Below the pieces are notes generated by a model. That model was not told the DNA's origin. It saw nothing but the letters and a program-made list of their open reading frames with translations, and made no database searches. A program made the position numbers and the translations under genes. A DNA stretch of 11,500 nt from Giesbergeria sp. (GTDB lineage Bacteria > Pseudomonadota > Gammaproteobacteria > Burkholderiales > Burkholderiaceae_C): the NCBI GenBank assembly GCA_030690515.1, contig JAUYGP010000320.1, forward strand, positions 1-11,500. Direction: 5' to 3'. Each line of letters starts with the position of its first letter. The first letter of the stretch is position 1. Shown piece by piece: positions 1 through 7,477 of this stretch.

Positions 1-330
1 GGCGACGAGCTCGCGCGGCTCGAAGGGCTTGGGCAAATAATCATCGGCGCCCAGTTCCAGCCCCACCACGCGGTCCATCACTTCGCCGCGTGCCGTCAGC
101 ATGATGAGGGGAATGGTACTGGTCCGCCGAATGCTGCGGCACAGCGCGAAGCCGTCCATCTCGGGCAGCATCACGTCGAGGATGGCGGCGTCAAAGCCCC
201 CTTGCGCCAGCAACGCCAGGCCTTCGCTGGGCCGCAGCGCCTGCACCAGTTCCAGCTCGAAGCGCTGGAAGTAGGTGGCCAGCGGCGGGCCGAGCTGTTC
301 GTCGTCGTCGATGAGCAGGATGCGGTGCAT
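1..330 (-). CDS. CpxR/OmpR-type response regulator, N-terminal receiver domain (partial)
   Basis: This is the N-terminal 110 residues of a two-component response regulator; the rest, including the expected winged-helix DNA-binding domain, lies beyond the window edge. The receiver domain is complete in its key positions: acidic pocket D8-D10 (LIDDD), phosphoacceptor D52 (LDVMLPEMDG), T79 (MLTARG) and K101 (YLPKPF). The stretch GLELGADDYLPKPF is very close to E. coli CpxR, so a Cpx-like envelope-stress regulator is the best guess. The ATG lies 11 bases after the stop of the small gene upstream and follows the Spy/CpxP-like gene in the same direction, so all three probably form one operon. A histidine kinase would be expected next, outside the window. 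The receiver assignment is certain; the CpxR assignment is by resemblance only. Confidence 0.93.
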   Translation of the reverse strand, partial: MHRILLIDDDEQLGPPLATYFQRFELELVQALRPSEGLALLAQGGFDAAILDVMLPEMDGFALCRSIRRTSTIPLIMLTARGEVMDRVVGLELGADDYLPKPFEPRELVA

Positions 331-341
331 GGTGTGGATTT

Positions 342-647
342 TCACCCAAGCCGGTGCGGTGTACCGACGGCGGCGCGGTGGCGCACGATCATGCGGCGCA
401 GGCGCCGCTGGGCCGGTGCGTGCAGGGCATCAAAACAGTCGGCGGCCTGTATCAGTGCGGGCAATAAGTGCGCAGCATGCTCGGGCTGGCCCGCCGCCAA
501 CCCCAGCGCATGCGCGCGGTCGAAGTGCGGGCCCCAGACCAGGGTGAGCAACTCATCGTGCGGCTGCTCCACACCCGTCAGCAGCACCGGACCATGCCGG
601 CGCAGACCCTGGGTCAGCCAGTGCAGAGCAGCGTGTGCGCCGGGCAT
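342..647 (-). CDS. Small uncharacterised protein in the Cpx-like operon
   Basis: This is a 101-residue open frame between the Spy/CpxP-like gene and the response regulator. It starts 10 bases after the first and stops 11 bases before the second, which is typical operon spacing. I do not recognise the family. The product is rich in Ala, Leu and His, has no signal peptide or membrane segment, and has an amphipathic look (LLPALIQAADCFDALHAP) ending in a basic stretch (QRRLRRMIVRHR). It is therefore probably cytoplasmic and helical. No strong Shine-Dalgarno precedes the ATG, so it may depend on translational coupling with the preceding gene. High GC makes spurious frames common here, but the position and spacing favour a real gene. 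Confidence 0.6.
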   Translation of the reverse strand: MPGAHAALHWLTQGLRRHGPVLLTGVEQPHDELLTLVWGPHFDRAHALGLAAGQPEHAAHLLPALIQAADCFDALHAPAQRRLRRMIVRHRAAVGTPHRLG

Positions 648-657
648 GGCTGCGGGC

Positions 658-1134
658 TCAGTCTTTGTGGCGGCCCATCCAGCCCCGGCGCCGCTGCATC
701 AATTCGCGCACTTTTTGCTGCTGATCGGGGTTCAGGCTGTCGTAGAAGTCGCCCATGGCGGCAATCACCTCGGGGCTGCCGGTTTGCACGGCCTGCAGTT
801 TTTCATTCAGCAGCGATTGGGCACGGGTGCGGTCAAACTTGTCGCCCGCCACCAAGGCCTGCATGGCGGCGCGCGGGTCGGCCGTGCTGCCCACCATGGC
901 GGCACGCTGTGCCTGCAGCTTGTCGGCCAGCACACCCAGCTTTTGTTTCTGTGCATCGTCCAGGTCGAGCTTGCGGCCCACCCGTTCGAGCACCTTGCCG
1001 CGCATTTCGGTCATGGATTCGGCATCCATGGGGCCATGGCGGTAGTGGTGACCACCCGAACAGGCGGTGAGCCCACCGACCACAATGGAGGCGCCGAACA
1101 GGGCGATGAGGGTTTTCTTGATCCAGGGTTGCAT
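658..1134 (-). CDS. Spy/CpxP-family (LTXXQ) periplasmic lipoprotein, heavy-metal/stress sensor
   Basis: This 158-residue product has an N-terminal lipoprotein signal: a basic start (MQPWIKK), a hydrophobic stretch and a lipobox ending in LTAC, so it should be lipid-anchored facing the periplasm. The mature part is charged and helical. It carries two motifs of the Spy/CpxP kind, LDLDDAQKQKL and LNPDQQQKVRELM, the second being a variant of the LTXXQ signature. Members of this family are periplasmic chaperones or sensors of misfolded proteins and metals, and CpxP restrains the CpxA kinase. The frame is open up to 1314, but the ATG at 1134 is preferred because it has an AAAGGA ribosome binding site 8 bases upstream and begins the signal peptide. 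It is first in the likely operon with the response regulator. E. coli cpxP is instead divergent from cpxRA. Confidence 0.88.
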   Translation of the reverse strand: MQPWIKKTLIALFGASIVVGGLTACSGGHHYRHGPMDAESMTEMRGKVLERVGRKLDLDDAQKQKLGVLADKLQAQRAAMVGSTADPRAAMQALVAGDKFDRTRAQSLLNEKLQAVQTGSPEVIAAMGDFYDSLNPDQQQKVRELMQRRRGWMGRHKD

Positions 1135-1210
1135 GGTGCGGTTCCTTTCGGGGACGGCGTTGAACAGAGCCCTGATGGTGCTTTGCTGCCGCGCTGGCGT
1201 CATCTCTGCG

Positions 1211-1238
1211 CGGTATCGGTTTATGTCGGTTTGTATCG
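1211..1238 (-). promoter_or_regulatory. Candidate response-regulator binding site: three 10-bp direct repeats
   Basis: On the plus strand three consecutive decamer-spaced units can be read: CGGTATCG (1211-1218), GTTTATGTCG (1219-1228) and GTTTGTATCG (1229-1238). On the minus strand this gives ACAAA-N5-ATAAA. Its geometry equals the CpxR box (GTAAA-N5-GTAAA), though the bases differ. The site is about 77-104 bases upstream of the Spy/CpxP-like ATG. OmpR-family regulators bind such head-to-tail repeats with one helical turn between them, so autoregulation of the operon is a reasonable inference. I could not pick a convincing -35/-10 pair next to it. Confidence 0.4.
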
Positions 1239-1326
1239 CCGGGGCGTCTTGGGCACCAGGGGATTGCCGATAATCAGCGGGTGCCTGCAGCCCCTGCGCG
1301 CACATACTACCCACCGCTTTACAAGC

Positions 1327-1380
1327 AAAATTGGCCTCTAGCGCTTACCTATCAAGCGCTGATAGCTATCAAATTAAGAG
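1327..1380. repeat. Palindromic intergenic repeat (Comamonadaceae-type short repeat)
   Basis: This compact block holds two adjacent inverted repeats. AGCGCTT (1340-1346) and AAGCGCT (1354-1360) are separated by 7 bases and are directly followed by the perfect 10-bp palindrome GATAGCTATC (1361-1370). The arrangement resembles a short intergenic repeat that I recall as abundant in Acidovorax and relatives; that is memory, not a search. It sits immediately upstream of recQ and reaches its ribosome binding site. No second copy is present in this window. Confidence 0.55.
1376..1380 (+). promoter_or_regulatory. Ribosome binding site deciding the recQ start
   Basis: AAGAG lies 7 bases before the TTG at 1388. 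This supports that TTG, rather than the TTG at 1331, as the recQ start. The bases belong to the end of the intergenic repeat. Confidence 0.5.
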
Positions 1381-1387
1381 CATTTCA

Positions 1388-3250
1388 TTGTCCCCCGCGC
1401 ATTCCATCCTGAAAGACGTTTTTGGCTACGAGCAGTTTCGTGGCCCGCAGGAGGCCATCGTTGAGCACGTGGTGGCGGGGGGCGATGCGCTGGTGCTCAT
1501 GCCCACGGGCGGCGGCAAGAGCCTGTGCTACCAGGTGCCCGCCATCGTGCGCCAGCAGCAGGGCCGCGGCGTGGCCATCGTCGTCTCGCCGCTGATTGCG
1601 CTGATGCACGACCAGGTGGGCGCGCTGCACGAGGCCGGGGTGGATGCGGCCTTTCTCAACTCCAGCCTGGGTTATGAAGAATCGCAGGACGTGGAGCTGC
1701 GCCTGCAGACGGGCGCCATCACCCTGCTGTACGCCGCGCCCGAGCGGCTGAACACGCCGCGCTTTCTGGGCCTGCTGGACGACCTGTACACGCAGGGCAA
1801 GCTGAGCCTGTTCGCCATTGACGAGGCGCATTGCGTGAGCCAGTGGGGCCACGACTTCCGGCCCGAGTACCGCGCACTCCCGGTGCTGCACGAGCGCTTT
1901 CCGGGTGTGCCGCGCATCGCGCTCACCGCCACGGCCGATGCACTCACGCGCGACGACATCATCGAGCGCCTGCAGTTGCAAGAGGCGCGGCTGTTCATCA
2001 GCAGCTTCGACCGGCCCAACATCCGCTACCGCATCGAAGAAAAGAAGGACGTCACCACACAGTTGCTGCGCTTCATCGAGCGCGAGCACGCGGGCGAGGC
2101 GGGTGTGGTGTATTGCCAGTCACGCAAACGGGTGGACGAGCTGGCGAGCACACTGCAGGACGCGGGCATCAACGCCCTGCCCTACCACGCAGGGTTGGAC
2201 GGCGCGGTGCGCAAAAAGCACCAGGACCGCTTTCTGCGTGAAGAAGGCATCGTGATGACGGCCACCATTGCCTTTGGCATGGGCATCGACAAACCCGACG
2301 TGCGCTTTGTGGCGCACGTGGACATGCCCAAGAACATCGAGGGCTACTACCAGGAAACGGGCCGTGCCGGGCGCGACGGCTTGCCCGCCGATGCGTGGAT
2401 GGCCTATGGCCTCGCCGACGTGGTGAACCAGCGCCGCATGATCGACGAGAGCCCGGCGGGCGAAGAATTCAAGACCGCGCTGCGCGGCAAGCTCGACGCC
2501 CTGCTGGGCCTGGCCGAAGCCACCGACTGCCGCCGCGTGCGGCTGCTGGCGTACTTTGGCGAGCAGTCCGCGCCCTGCGGGAATTGCGACAACTGCCTCA
2601 ACCCTCCTCCCGTATGGGACGGCACCGACGCTGCCCGCAAGCTGCTGTCCACCATCTACCGCGTGCACGAGGCCAGCGGCCTGACGTTTGGCACCGGGCA
2701 CATCATGGACATCGTGCGTGGCAAGGACACCGAGAAAGTCCAGCAGTTCGCGCATGACAAGCTCTCCACCTTTGGCCTGGGCAAGGACTACACCGAGGCG
2801 CAACTGCGCGGCGTGCTACGCCAACTGCTGGCCACCGGCGCCGTGGGCCTGCACAAGGTGAGCCTGGAAAACGGCCACAGCTTCGACACCCTGTGCCTTG
2901 CCGCAGGCTCCCGCGCCGTGCTGCGCGGCGAGCAGCCGGTTCAACTGCGCGAGGCCACGGCCCACGCCGCCCCGAAACGCACACGCCGCACCGCCACACC
3001 CTCTGCCGCCGCCGCCAACCTGGGCCAGGACGCCCAGGTGCGCTTCATCAATCTCAAGGCTTGGCGCGCCGAGGTGGCACGCGAGCACAACCTGCCAGCC
3101 TACGTGATCTTCCACGACGCCACCCTGGCCGCGATTGCCGAGCGCTGCCCGGCGACGCTCGACGATTTGCAGGGCATCAGCGGCATGGGGGCGAAGAAGC
3201 TGGAGGCGTATGGGGGCGATGTGCTGCGGGTATGTGGCACCACGGCCTGA
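1388..3250 (+). CDS. recQ: ATP-dependent DNA helicase RecQ
   Basis: RecQ is a 3'-5' superfamily 2 helicase acting in recombination and replication-fork repair. The 620-residue product has the full bacterial layout. Its helicase core carries Walker A PTGGGKS (39-45), DEAH box (145-148), LTATA (169-173) and the motif VI region YYQETGRAGRDG. Next come a RecQ zinc site with four cysteines (C381, C397, C400, C403), a winged-helix RQC region, an Ala/Thr/Arg-rich linker and a C-terminal HRDC domain (about 551-619, with GISGMGAKKLEAYG). The TTG at 1388 is chosen because family alignments start near SPAHSILKDVFGY and an AAGAG site precedes it. The frame is also open from a TTG at 1331, but those extra 19 codons are translated from the intergenic repeat. 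The gene is convergent with the porin gene, with only 10 bases between stops and no obvious terminator. Confidence 0.97.
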   Translation: MSPAHSILKDVFGYEQFRGPQEAIVEHVVAGGDALVLMPTGGGKSLCYQVPAIVRQQQGRGVAIVVSPLIALMHDQVGALHEAGVDAAFLNSSLGYEESQDVELRLQTGAITLLYAAPERLNTPRFLGLLDDLYTQGKLSLFAIDEAHCVSQWGHDFRPEYRALPVLHERFPGVPRIALTATADALTRDDIIERLQLQEARLFISSFDRPNIRYRIEEKKDVTTQLLRFIEREHAGEAGVVYCQSRKRVDELASTLQDAGINALPYHAGLDGAVRKKHQDRFLREEGIVMTATIAFGMGIDKPDVRFVAHVDMPKNIEGYYQETGRAGRDGLPADAWMAYGLADVVNQRRMIDESPAGEEFKTALRGKLDALLGLAEATDCRRVRLLAYFGEQSAPCGNCDNCLNPPPVWDGTDAARKLLSTIYRVHEASGLTFGTGHIMDIVRGKDTEKVQQFAHDKLSTFGLGKDYTEAQLRGVLRQLLATGAVGLHKVSLENGHSFDTLCLAAGSRAVLRGEQPVQLREATAHAAPKRTRRTATPSAAAANLGQDAQVRFINLKAWRAEVAREHNLPAYVIFHDATLAAIAERCPATLDDLQGISGMGAKKLEAYGGDVLRVCGTTA

Positions 3251-3260
3251 AGCCCCCCGG

Positions 3261-4196
3261 TCAGAAACGCTTGGCAACGCTCAAGATGATGGCCGTGCGG
3301 TCGAGGCGGCGCGAGACCCCGTTGCCATCGGTCGCCACAAAAAGCTCACGCTCTCGCGCTTTGGCACCGGCGATTTCGGCGCCAAAGACAAAGCCCCAGC
3401 GGGTGTGCTCGATGCCCAGCCGGTAGTCCACGGTGTTCATGGCGCTGAAGTTGCGCACAAACTGCCAACCCAGGTGCCCGATGAGCTTGGTCGTGCCGTT
3501 GAGAGGGTAGGCCACGTCCAGATCCAGCAACTGCGTGCCGCGCGAGTTCTTGAACCCTGCGCCATAGCAGTTCATCGCCGAGGTGGGGTCGCCCCCGGCC
3601 ATCATCGCGGGCAGGTAGCCGGCGCACACGGTGGAGGTGTTGAGGCCTCGGAAGTCCTTGCTGGCCACGTACAGGTAGCGCGCGGTGAAGATGCCGTAGC
3701 CCAATTCGCCCAGCAGGTAGCTGGTGTTGAAGTTGGTGGTGGCCATACCGAGCGGGTTCATCTGCTCATCGAACCCCGTGGGGGCATCGACACGGGCGTG
3801 GGTAAACCATTCACGCGCCACGGCGGCGCCGTAGTGCACGCCTTCGGGGTTGCCGCCGCGCCAGCCGAGTGCCAGTGTGGGGTTGAGCCGGTTGCTGTTG
3901 GGGAAAGTCACCTTGCTGACGGACGCCAGCTGGAAGTGGGCGAGCAGACCGGACTCGTGCACGGCATCCACCGTCAGTTCGGCACCAGGGCGGTTGAAGG
4001 TGTCGGACACGCCGCGTGTCTTGCGGTCGCTGGAGAGCTTGACCTCCGTGTCGATGGCATACGACTGGATTTCGGGTTCATCCGCCGCGGGCGCAGACGC
4101 ACGCTGGGCGAAGGCTGCGCCCGACAGACTGGCGCAAAGAGCGCCAATGGCCAGCGTGGTACGGGTGGCGGATGCCATGGGACGTGAACGGAACAT
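3261..4196 (-). CDS. TorF-type putative outer-membrane porin (Gcw_chp family)
   Basis: This 311-residue product has a Sec signal peptide (basic start, hydrophobic core, likely cleavage after GAAFA). The mature chain has the alternating polar/aromatic pattern of a beta-barrel and ends in Phe, the usual signal for outer-membrane assembly. The segment VKLSSDRKTRGVSDTFNRP matches the start of the Gcw_chp/TorF barrel family, whose members are putative porins of unknown substrate. The ATG at 4196 is supported by GAGGAG 8 bases upstream (plus-strand bases 4205-4210). The gene lies 42 bases downstream of the DUF2147 gene in the same direction, so it may be the last gene of a five-gene unit and provide substrate entry. 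Two internal Cys (TVCAGYL, MNCYGAG) could form a disulfide in a loop. The substrate is not inferable. Confidence 0.85.
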   Translation of the reverse strand: MFRSRPMASATRTTLAIGALCASLSGAAFAQRASAPAADEPEIQSYAIDTEVKLSSDRKTRGVSDTFNRPGAELTVDAVHESGLLAHFQLASVSKVTFPNSNRLNPTLALGWRGGNPEGVHYGAAVAREWFTHARVDAPTGFDEQMNPLGMATTNFNTSYLLGELGYGIFTARYLYVASKDFRGLNTSTVCAGYLPAMMAGGDPTSAMNCYGAGFKNSRGTQLLDLDVAYPLNGTTKLIGHLGWQFVRNFSAMNTVDYRLGIEHTRWGFVFGAEIAGAKARERELFVATDGNGVSRRLDRTAIILSVAKRF

Positions 4197-4238
4197 CGTG
4201 GTGTCTCCTCAGATGGATTTGGTTTTTTGTGGCGTGGA

Positions 4239-4670
4239 TCAATGCGCTTTGCAGCCGTCCGGCACCGCGTCGGTGCGGGTCATTTCTTCGGTCTCGCCCA
4301 GCATCTCGGTGCCGATGTAGGCACGCACGGCGAGCACCTTGCCGTCATGCTTGACGCGGATGGCGCCCCTGTAGTTTTTCTTGTCGCGCGGGTCGTGCAC
4401 CCAGCCCTGGCGCCAGGCCTCGCCGTCAAACTTTTGCAGCTTGGCGATGCGTACGCCGCAGGTGTCCTCGGGGGTACCGGCGTCCTTGTCCCACACGATC
4501 TGGCCGCACAGCGCCGTAGCGGCATCGGCGCAGGGTTTGAACTCGATCACCGCCGCCTTGTCGGCACTCAGCCACAGGCCCTGGGCGTCTTGCGGGGTGG
4601 CGCTGTAGGCTGGCAAAGCGGTCAATAGCAGGGTAAGCAGGGTAGATAGGGAAAGGGCATGGCGCGGCAT
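4239..4670 (-). CDS. Secreted DUF2147-family protein
   Basis: This 143-residue protein has a clear Sec signal peptide (long Leu/Thr core, likely cleavage after PAYS-A). The mature part has the features of DUF2147: an N-terminal GLWLSADKAAVIEFKPC, then CGQIVWDKD, a central WVHDPRDKKNYRG and a final VRAYIGTEMLGETEEMTR. The family is a small periplasmic beta-rich domain with no established reaction. Four Cys (in FKPC, LCGQ, DTCG and DGCK) could form two disulfides, consistent with export. The ATG at 4670 is preferred over upstream in-frame starts because it begins the signal peptide and has a GGAG site 7 bases before it. It lies 35 bases after the PLP-enzyme gene and 42 bases before the porin gene, in the same direction as both. 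Confidence 0.87.
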   Translation of the reverse strand: MPRHALSLSTLLTLLLTALPAYSATPQDAQGLWLSADKAAVIEFKPCADAATALCGQIVWDKDAGTPEDTCGVRIAKLQKFDGEAWRQGWVHDPRDKKNYRGAIRVKHDGKVLAVRAYIGTEMLGETEEMTRTDAVPDGCKAH

Positions 4671-4705
4671 CAAGGTCTCCGGGTGTGGTGTGAAAGTCGC
4701 AAAGC

Positions 4706-6001
4706 TCAGGGCGCAGGGGGGAACACAGGCCAGTGGTCCACCACCTGGCCGCCCGACACCACGACGATGGCGCCGAACTGCTGCAGCAGTGCTTCGCTCT
4801 TTTGCGGGCGAAAGAACACGGTGTCGCCAGGCACCAGCGCCTGGCGGCCCGAGCCCACCATGACCTGCTGGTTGGGCGAGAGGCCATAGAGACCACTGGG
4901 CGCAAGGCCCGTGGGCGAGACCGCATCGGCGCGCCACTGGCCGCCATACAGGAACACGCCGTGGCGCTGGTTGCGGTCCCACCACTGGGCGGCGCTACCG
5001 ATCCACTCGACGCCCGTGGGCAGCTGGAAGGCACCACTCTTGAGCACCGGCGTGGCGATGAAGCAAGCGGGCTCACAGACATCCAGGTGCGGCAGGTCAA
5101 ATTCGGTCGGCTTGACGAAAGCCGAGCCCACGCTGACCTCGTTGGCTGCACCCTGGCCGTCGTACATGTGGAAGGTGGGCGACCCGGCGGCATTCCACGT
5201 CAGCGCGGTGGCCTGCGCGCGCGCGGCGGGCAAGGCCGCCAGGGCCTGGGCCTTGTAGCTGTCGTACACCTTTCGGGCGTGCGACGCAGCGGCGGATCGT
5301 GCGCCCGGCAGATCGGGGATTTCCGTGACATGCGGGTCGTACCCCATCATTCCGGAGAACTCCAGCAAGGGCTCTGATTTCAAAATGGACAGGGCTTCTT
5401 CAAGCGCTTGCGCGTCAGCGAATCCGCCGCGATGCAAGCCCACATCGATCTCCAGGTTGACGCGCAGCTTGTGGCCCATCGCGCGGGCCAGTTGCTGGTA
5501 CTCGGCGAGCCGCTCGGGCGTGTCCACCAGCCACTGCAACTGGCGACTGGGGTCAAACGCACCGCCCCGAAACTTTTGGTAGAAAACCTGCGCCACGCCA
5601 GTCGGCATGGGCTTGCCCAGCAACAGGTCGAACTGCGGGCGCTCGGCGGTTTGCAGCAGAAGATACGGCAGGTTGAACACCATCTGGCGCGTGCTTTGCG
5701 TTTGCTGCGCGATCAAATCGAGCAACGCAAAGCACGGCAGCGACTTGGCGACCACGCGGAGCGCGACAGCCGGGTTCTTGAGTGCCATTACCTTGCGGAT
5801 ATTGGCTTGCACCCGGTCGCGGTCGATCACCATCACCGGCGTGGTCGCGTCGGTGGCTGCATCGGACGCCCGCAGTGCGCGTGCCAGCGCGGAAAAATAG
5901 GGTTCGTGCGGAGCACCCGTCTCACCCGGACGCAGGGCCAATGCGGCAACTGCGGCCACGCCGGTACCGGCCAGCAACAAGCGGCGACGGGATGTTTTCA
6001 T
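4706..6001 (-). CDS. Tat-exported PLP enzyme, alanine racemase N-domain / D-threonine aldolase-like fold
   Basis: This 431-residue product starts with a twin-arginine signal (KTSRRRLLLAG plus a hydrophobic stretch), so it should be exported folded with its cofactor. The rest resembles the fold-type III PLP barrel of the DSD1/D-threonine aldolase group. TTPVMVIDRDRVQANI is the usual first strand and helix. VVAKSLPC carries K86, the likely PLP-Schiff-base lysine. LRVNLEIDVGLHRGG is a mid-barrel strand, and EVSVGSAFVKPTEFD matches the phosphate-side region. In D-threonine aldolases and D-serine dehydratases a C-terminal P-N/S-H-x-C/D motif binds metal. Here the apparently equivalent stretch reads FFRPQKSEA, so that site seems lost. 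The ATG overlaps the stop of the upstream FAD-enzyme gene by 4 bases (ATGA). The reaction and substrate are unknown; racemase, aldolase or dehydratase activity are all possible. Confidence 0.85.
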   Translation of the reverse strand: MKTSRRRLLLAGTGVAAVAALALRPGETGAPHEPYFSALARALRASDAATDATTPVMVIDRDRVQANIRKVMALKNPAVALRVVAKSLPCFALLDLIAQQTQSTRQMVFNLPYLLLQTAERPQFDLLLGKPMPTGVAQVFYQKFRGGAFDPSRQLQWLVDTPERLAEYQQLARAMGHKLRVNLEIDVGLHRGGFADAQALEEALSILKSEPLLEFSGMMGYDPHVTEIPDLPGARSAAASHARKVYDSYKAQALAALPAARAQATALTWNAAGSPTFHMYDGQGAANEVSVGSAFVKPTEFDLPHLDVCEPACFIATPVLKSGAFQLPTGVEWIGSAAQWWDRNQRHGVFLYGGQWRADAVSPTGLAPSGLYGLSPNQQVMVGSGRQALVPGDTVFFRPQKSEALLQQFGAIVVVSGGQVVDHWPVFPPAP

Positions 6002-7476
6002 GCAGTCTCTCCAAACAGTTTGCGCAGGTGGGCGTTCAAGAAGCGGCCTTGCGGATCCAGCTCGCGCCGCAGGGCAAGAAAGTCGCTCCAACGTGGATAC
6101 AGCGCGGCCAGTTGCGCCGCACCCAGGTCGTGCAACTTGCCCCAGTGCGGGCGTCCCTGGTATTTGCGAAAGATGGGCCCGATCTCGGACATCAGGTAGT
6201 CGTACGGTTCGCCCACCGCCGCGTGCACGGCGATCGAGCAACTCGCACGCTGGTAGAACGGGCTGAGCCACGCCGCCTCGTCGGCGGCGACAAAGCGAAA
6301 CTCCATCGGGAAGTACACGTCGTTGCGCTTCTCCAGCGCGGCGATCACTTCTTTGGCGCAGGCAACGCCCACTTCTTGCGGCACGTGGTACTCGGTTTCG
6401 TTAAAGCGCGTCGGCCGCTGGGTGGCCAGCAGGCGCCAGGCGCGGTTTTTGGCCTCTTCGCGCTGATCGGGATCAATGGCCCAGCCCGCCACCTTGCGCC
6501 GCAGCGCGGGGAAGGGGCTCAGCCAATCACGCAGGCGGCGCAGGTCGCGCAGCACGTCTTCGTCGGCGGCGTGGGGCATGAGCACCTGGCCGCTGGTGTC
6601 GATGTCGTGCGCAATGCCAGCGGCGTAGCCGGTAAAGGGCAAGTAATAGAACTCGAAGTTACGGTGCTTGCGGGCGAGTTCGGGGGCCCGCTCCAGGAGC
6701 TGCATCGCAGGCTCCAGCCACACGCGGCGGTGCAGGCTGTAAGCCGGAACCACCCGCACCTGCGCTTGCGTGATGATGCCCAGGCTGCCGAGCGACACAC
6801 GCGCTGCAGCCAGCAGCTCGGGGCGCTGCTGCGCATTGCATTCGATGACCTCGCCGCGCGCCGTCACCAGGCGCAGGCCCACCACATCGGCATGCAGCGC
6901 CGGAAGTTGCATGCCGGTGCCGTGGGTTGCGGTGCTGATCGCTCCGGCGTAGCTTTGCACGTCGACATCTGGCAGGTTGCGCAGCGCCAGGCCCACCGCA
7001 TCCAGCAGGCGCGAGACCGTGGCCAGGCGCGTGCCACCCTGCACCAGCACCGTGTCCTTGCCAGGCGCCATCTCACTCACCCCTGAAAGCTGGTCCAGCG
7101 ATATCAGCCATTGGTCTGTGGGCACCAGGGCGGTAAATGAGTGTCCGGCGCCCACGCACCGCACTGGGCCGGTCGGTGCATCGCGCAGCGCCTGGGCCAG
7201 CGCAGCCTCGTCACGGGGCACCAGAAAGCGCTTCGGTTGGCATTGCTGGATGCCCGACCAGTTCTGCCAGCGCGCCGGAGGGTTGCCCGCAGGCGCCGCC
7301 CACGGTGCCGCTGGTGCAACCGGCGGCGACGCAGCGTGGACAAGCTCGACAGGTGCCAGTGCGGCGCCCAGCGCCACACCGGTGCCGGTGCACAACAAGG
7401 CCCGGCGGGTTGGGCTGGCGAGGGGGCTGGGCGCCTGAACGGGGGGGACGGGAGTTTCAATCGGCATGTTCGGCAT
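5998..7476 (-). CDS. Tat-exported FAD-linked oxidoreductase, D-arabinono-1,4-lactone oxidase family
   Basis: This 492-residue product has a twin-arginine signal (SPTRRALLCTG followed by a hydrophobic stretch, likely cleavage after VHA). It then carries a VAO/PCMH-type FAD domain. GAGHSF contains H112, which in aldonolactone oxidases and alditol oxidase is the residue joined covalently to FAD. DVDVQSYAGAISTATHGTG is the second FAD-contact motif. Near the C-terminus HWGKLH (444-449) is the signature of the ALO domain. Known members oxidise sugar lactones or alditols. With a cytochrome c gene one base upstream (TGAAATG junction), this one probably passes electrons to the cytochrome rather than to oxygen. 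A second in-frame ATG at 7467 would shorten the product by 3 residues; neither start has a strong ribosome binding site, which fits coupling. It overlaps the downstream PLP-enzyme start by 4 bases. Confidence 0.9.
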   Translation of the reverse strand: MPNMPIETPVPPVQAPSPLASPTRRALLCTGTGVALGAALAPVELVHAASPPVAPAAPWAAPAGNPPARWQNWSGIQQCQPKRFLVPRDEAALAQALRDAPTGPVRCVGAGHSFTALVPTDQWLISLDQLSGVSEMAPGKDTVLVQGGTRLATVSRLLDAVGLALRNLPDVDVQSYAGAISTATHGTGMQLPALHADVVGLRLVTARGEVIECNAQQRPELLAAARVSLGSLGIITQAQVRVVPAYSLHRRVWLEPAMQLLERAPELARKHRNFEFYYLPFTGYAAGIAHDIDTSGQVLMPHAADEDVLRDLRRLRDWLSPFPALRRKVAGWAIDPDQREEAKNRAWRLLATQRPTRFNETEYHVPQEVGVACAKEVIAALEKRNDVYFPMEFRFVAADEAAWLSPFYQRASCSIAVHAAVGEPYDYLMSEIGPIFRKYQGRPHWGKLHDLGAAQLAALYPRWSDFLALRRELDPQGRFLNAHLRKLFGETA

Positions 7477-7477
7477 T

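Noticed and set aside
1135..1314. Upstream extension of the Spy/CpxP-like protein
   Set aside because: It would bury the lipoprotein signal 60 residues inside the chain and cover the regulatory region. The ATG at 1134 has a good ribosome binding site.
202..1341. Long plus-strand open frame (379 codons) across the Cpx-like operon
   Set aside because: It is antisense to three better-supported genes, shows no domain, and has the Arg/His/Gly-rich composition of a shadow frame in GC-rich DNA.
1385..2089. Minus-strand frame antisense to recQ
   Set aside because: It mirrors the recQ helicase coding sequence, which has every expected motif; it is a GC-rich shadow.
3251..3260. Terminator between convergent recQ and porin genes
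   Set aside because: Only 10 bases separate the stops, and I see no hairpin or T-run there.
4671..4985. Upstream extension of the DUF2147 protein
   Set aside because: It overlaps the PLP-enzyme gene in another frame and would place the clear signal peptide internally.
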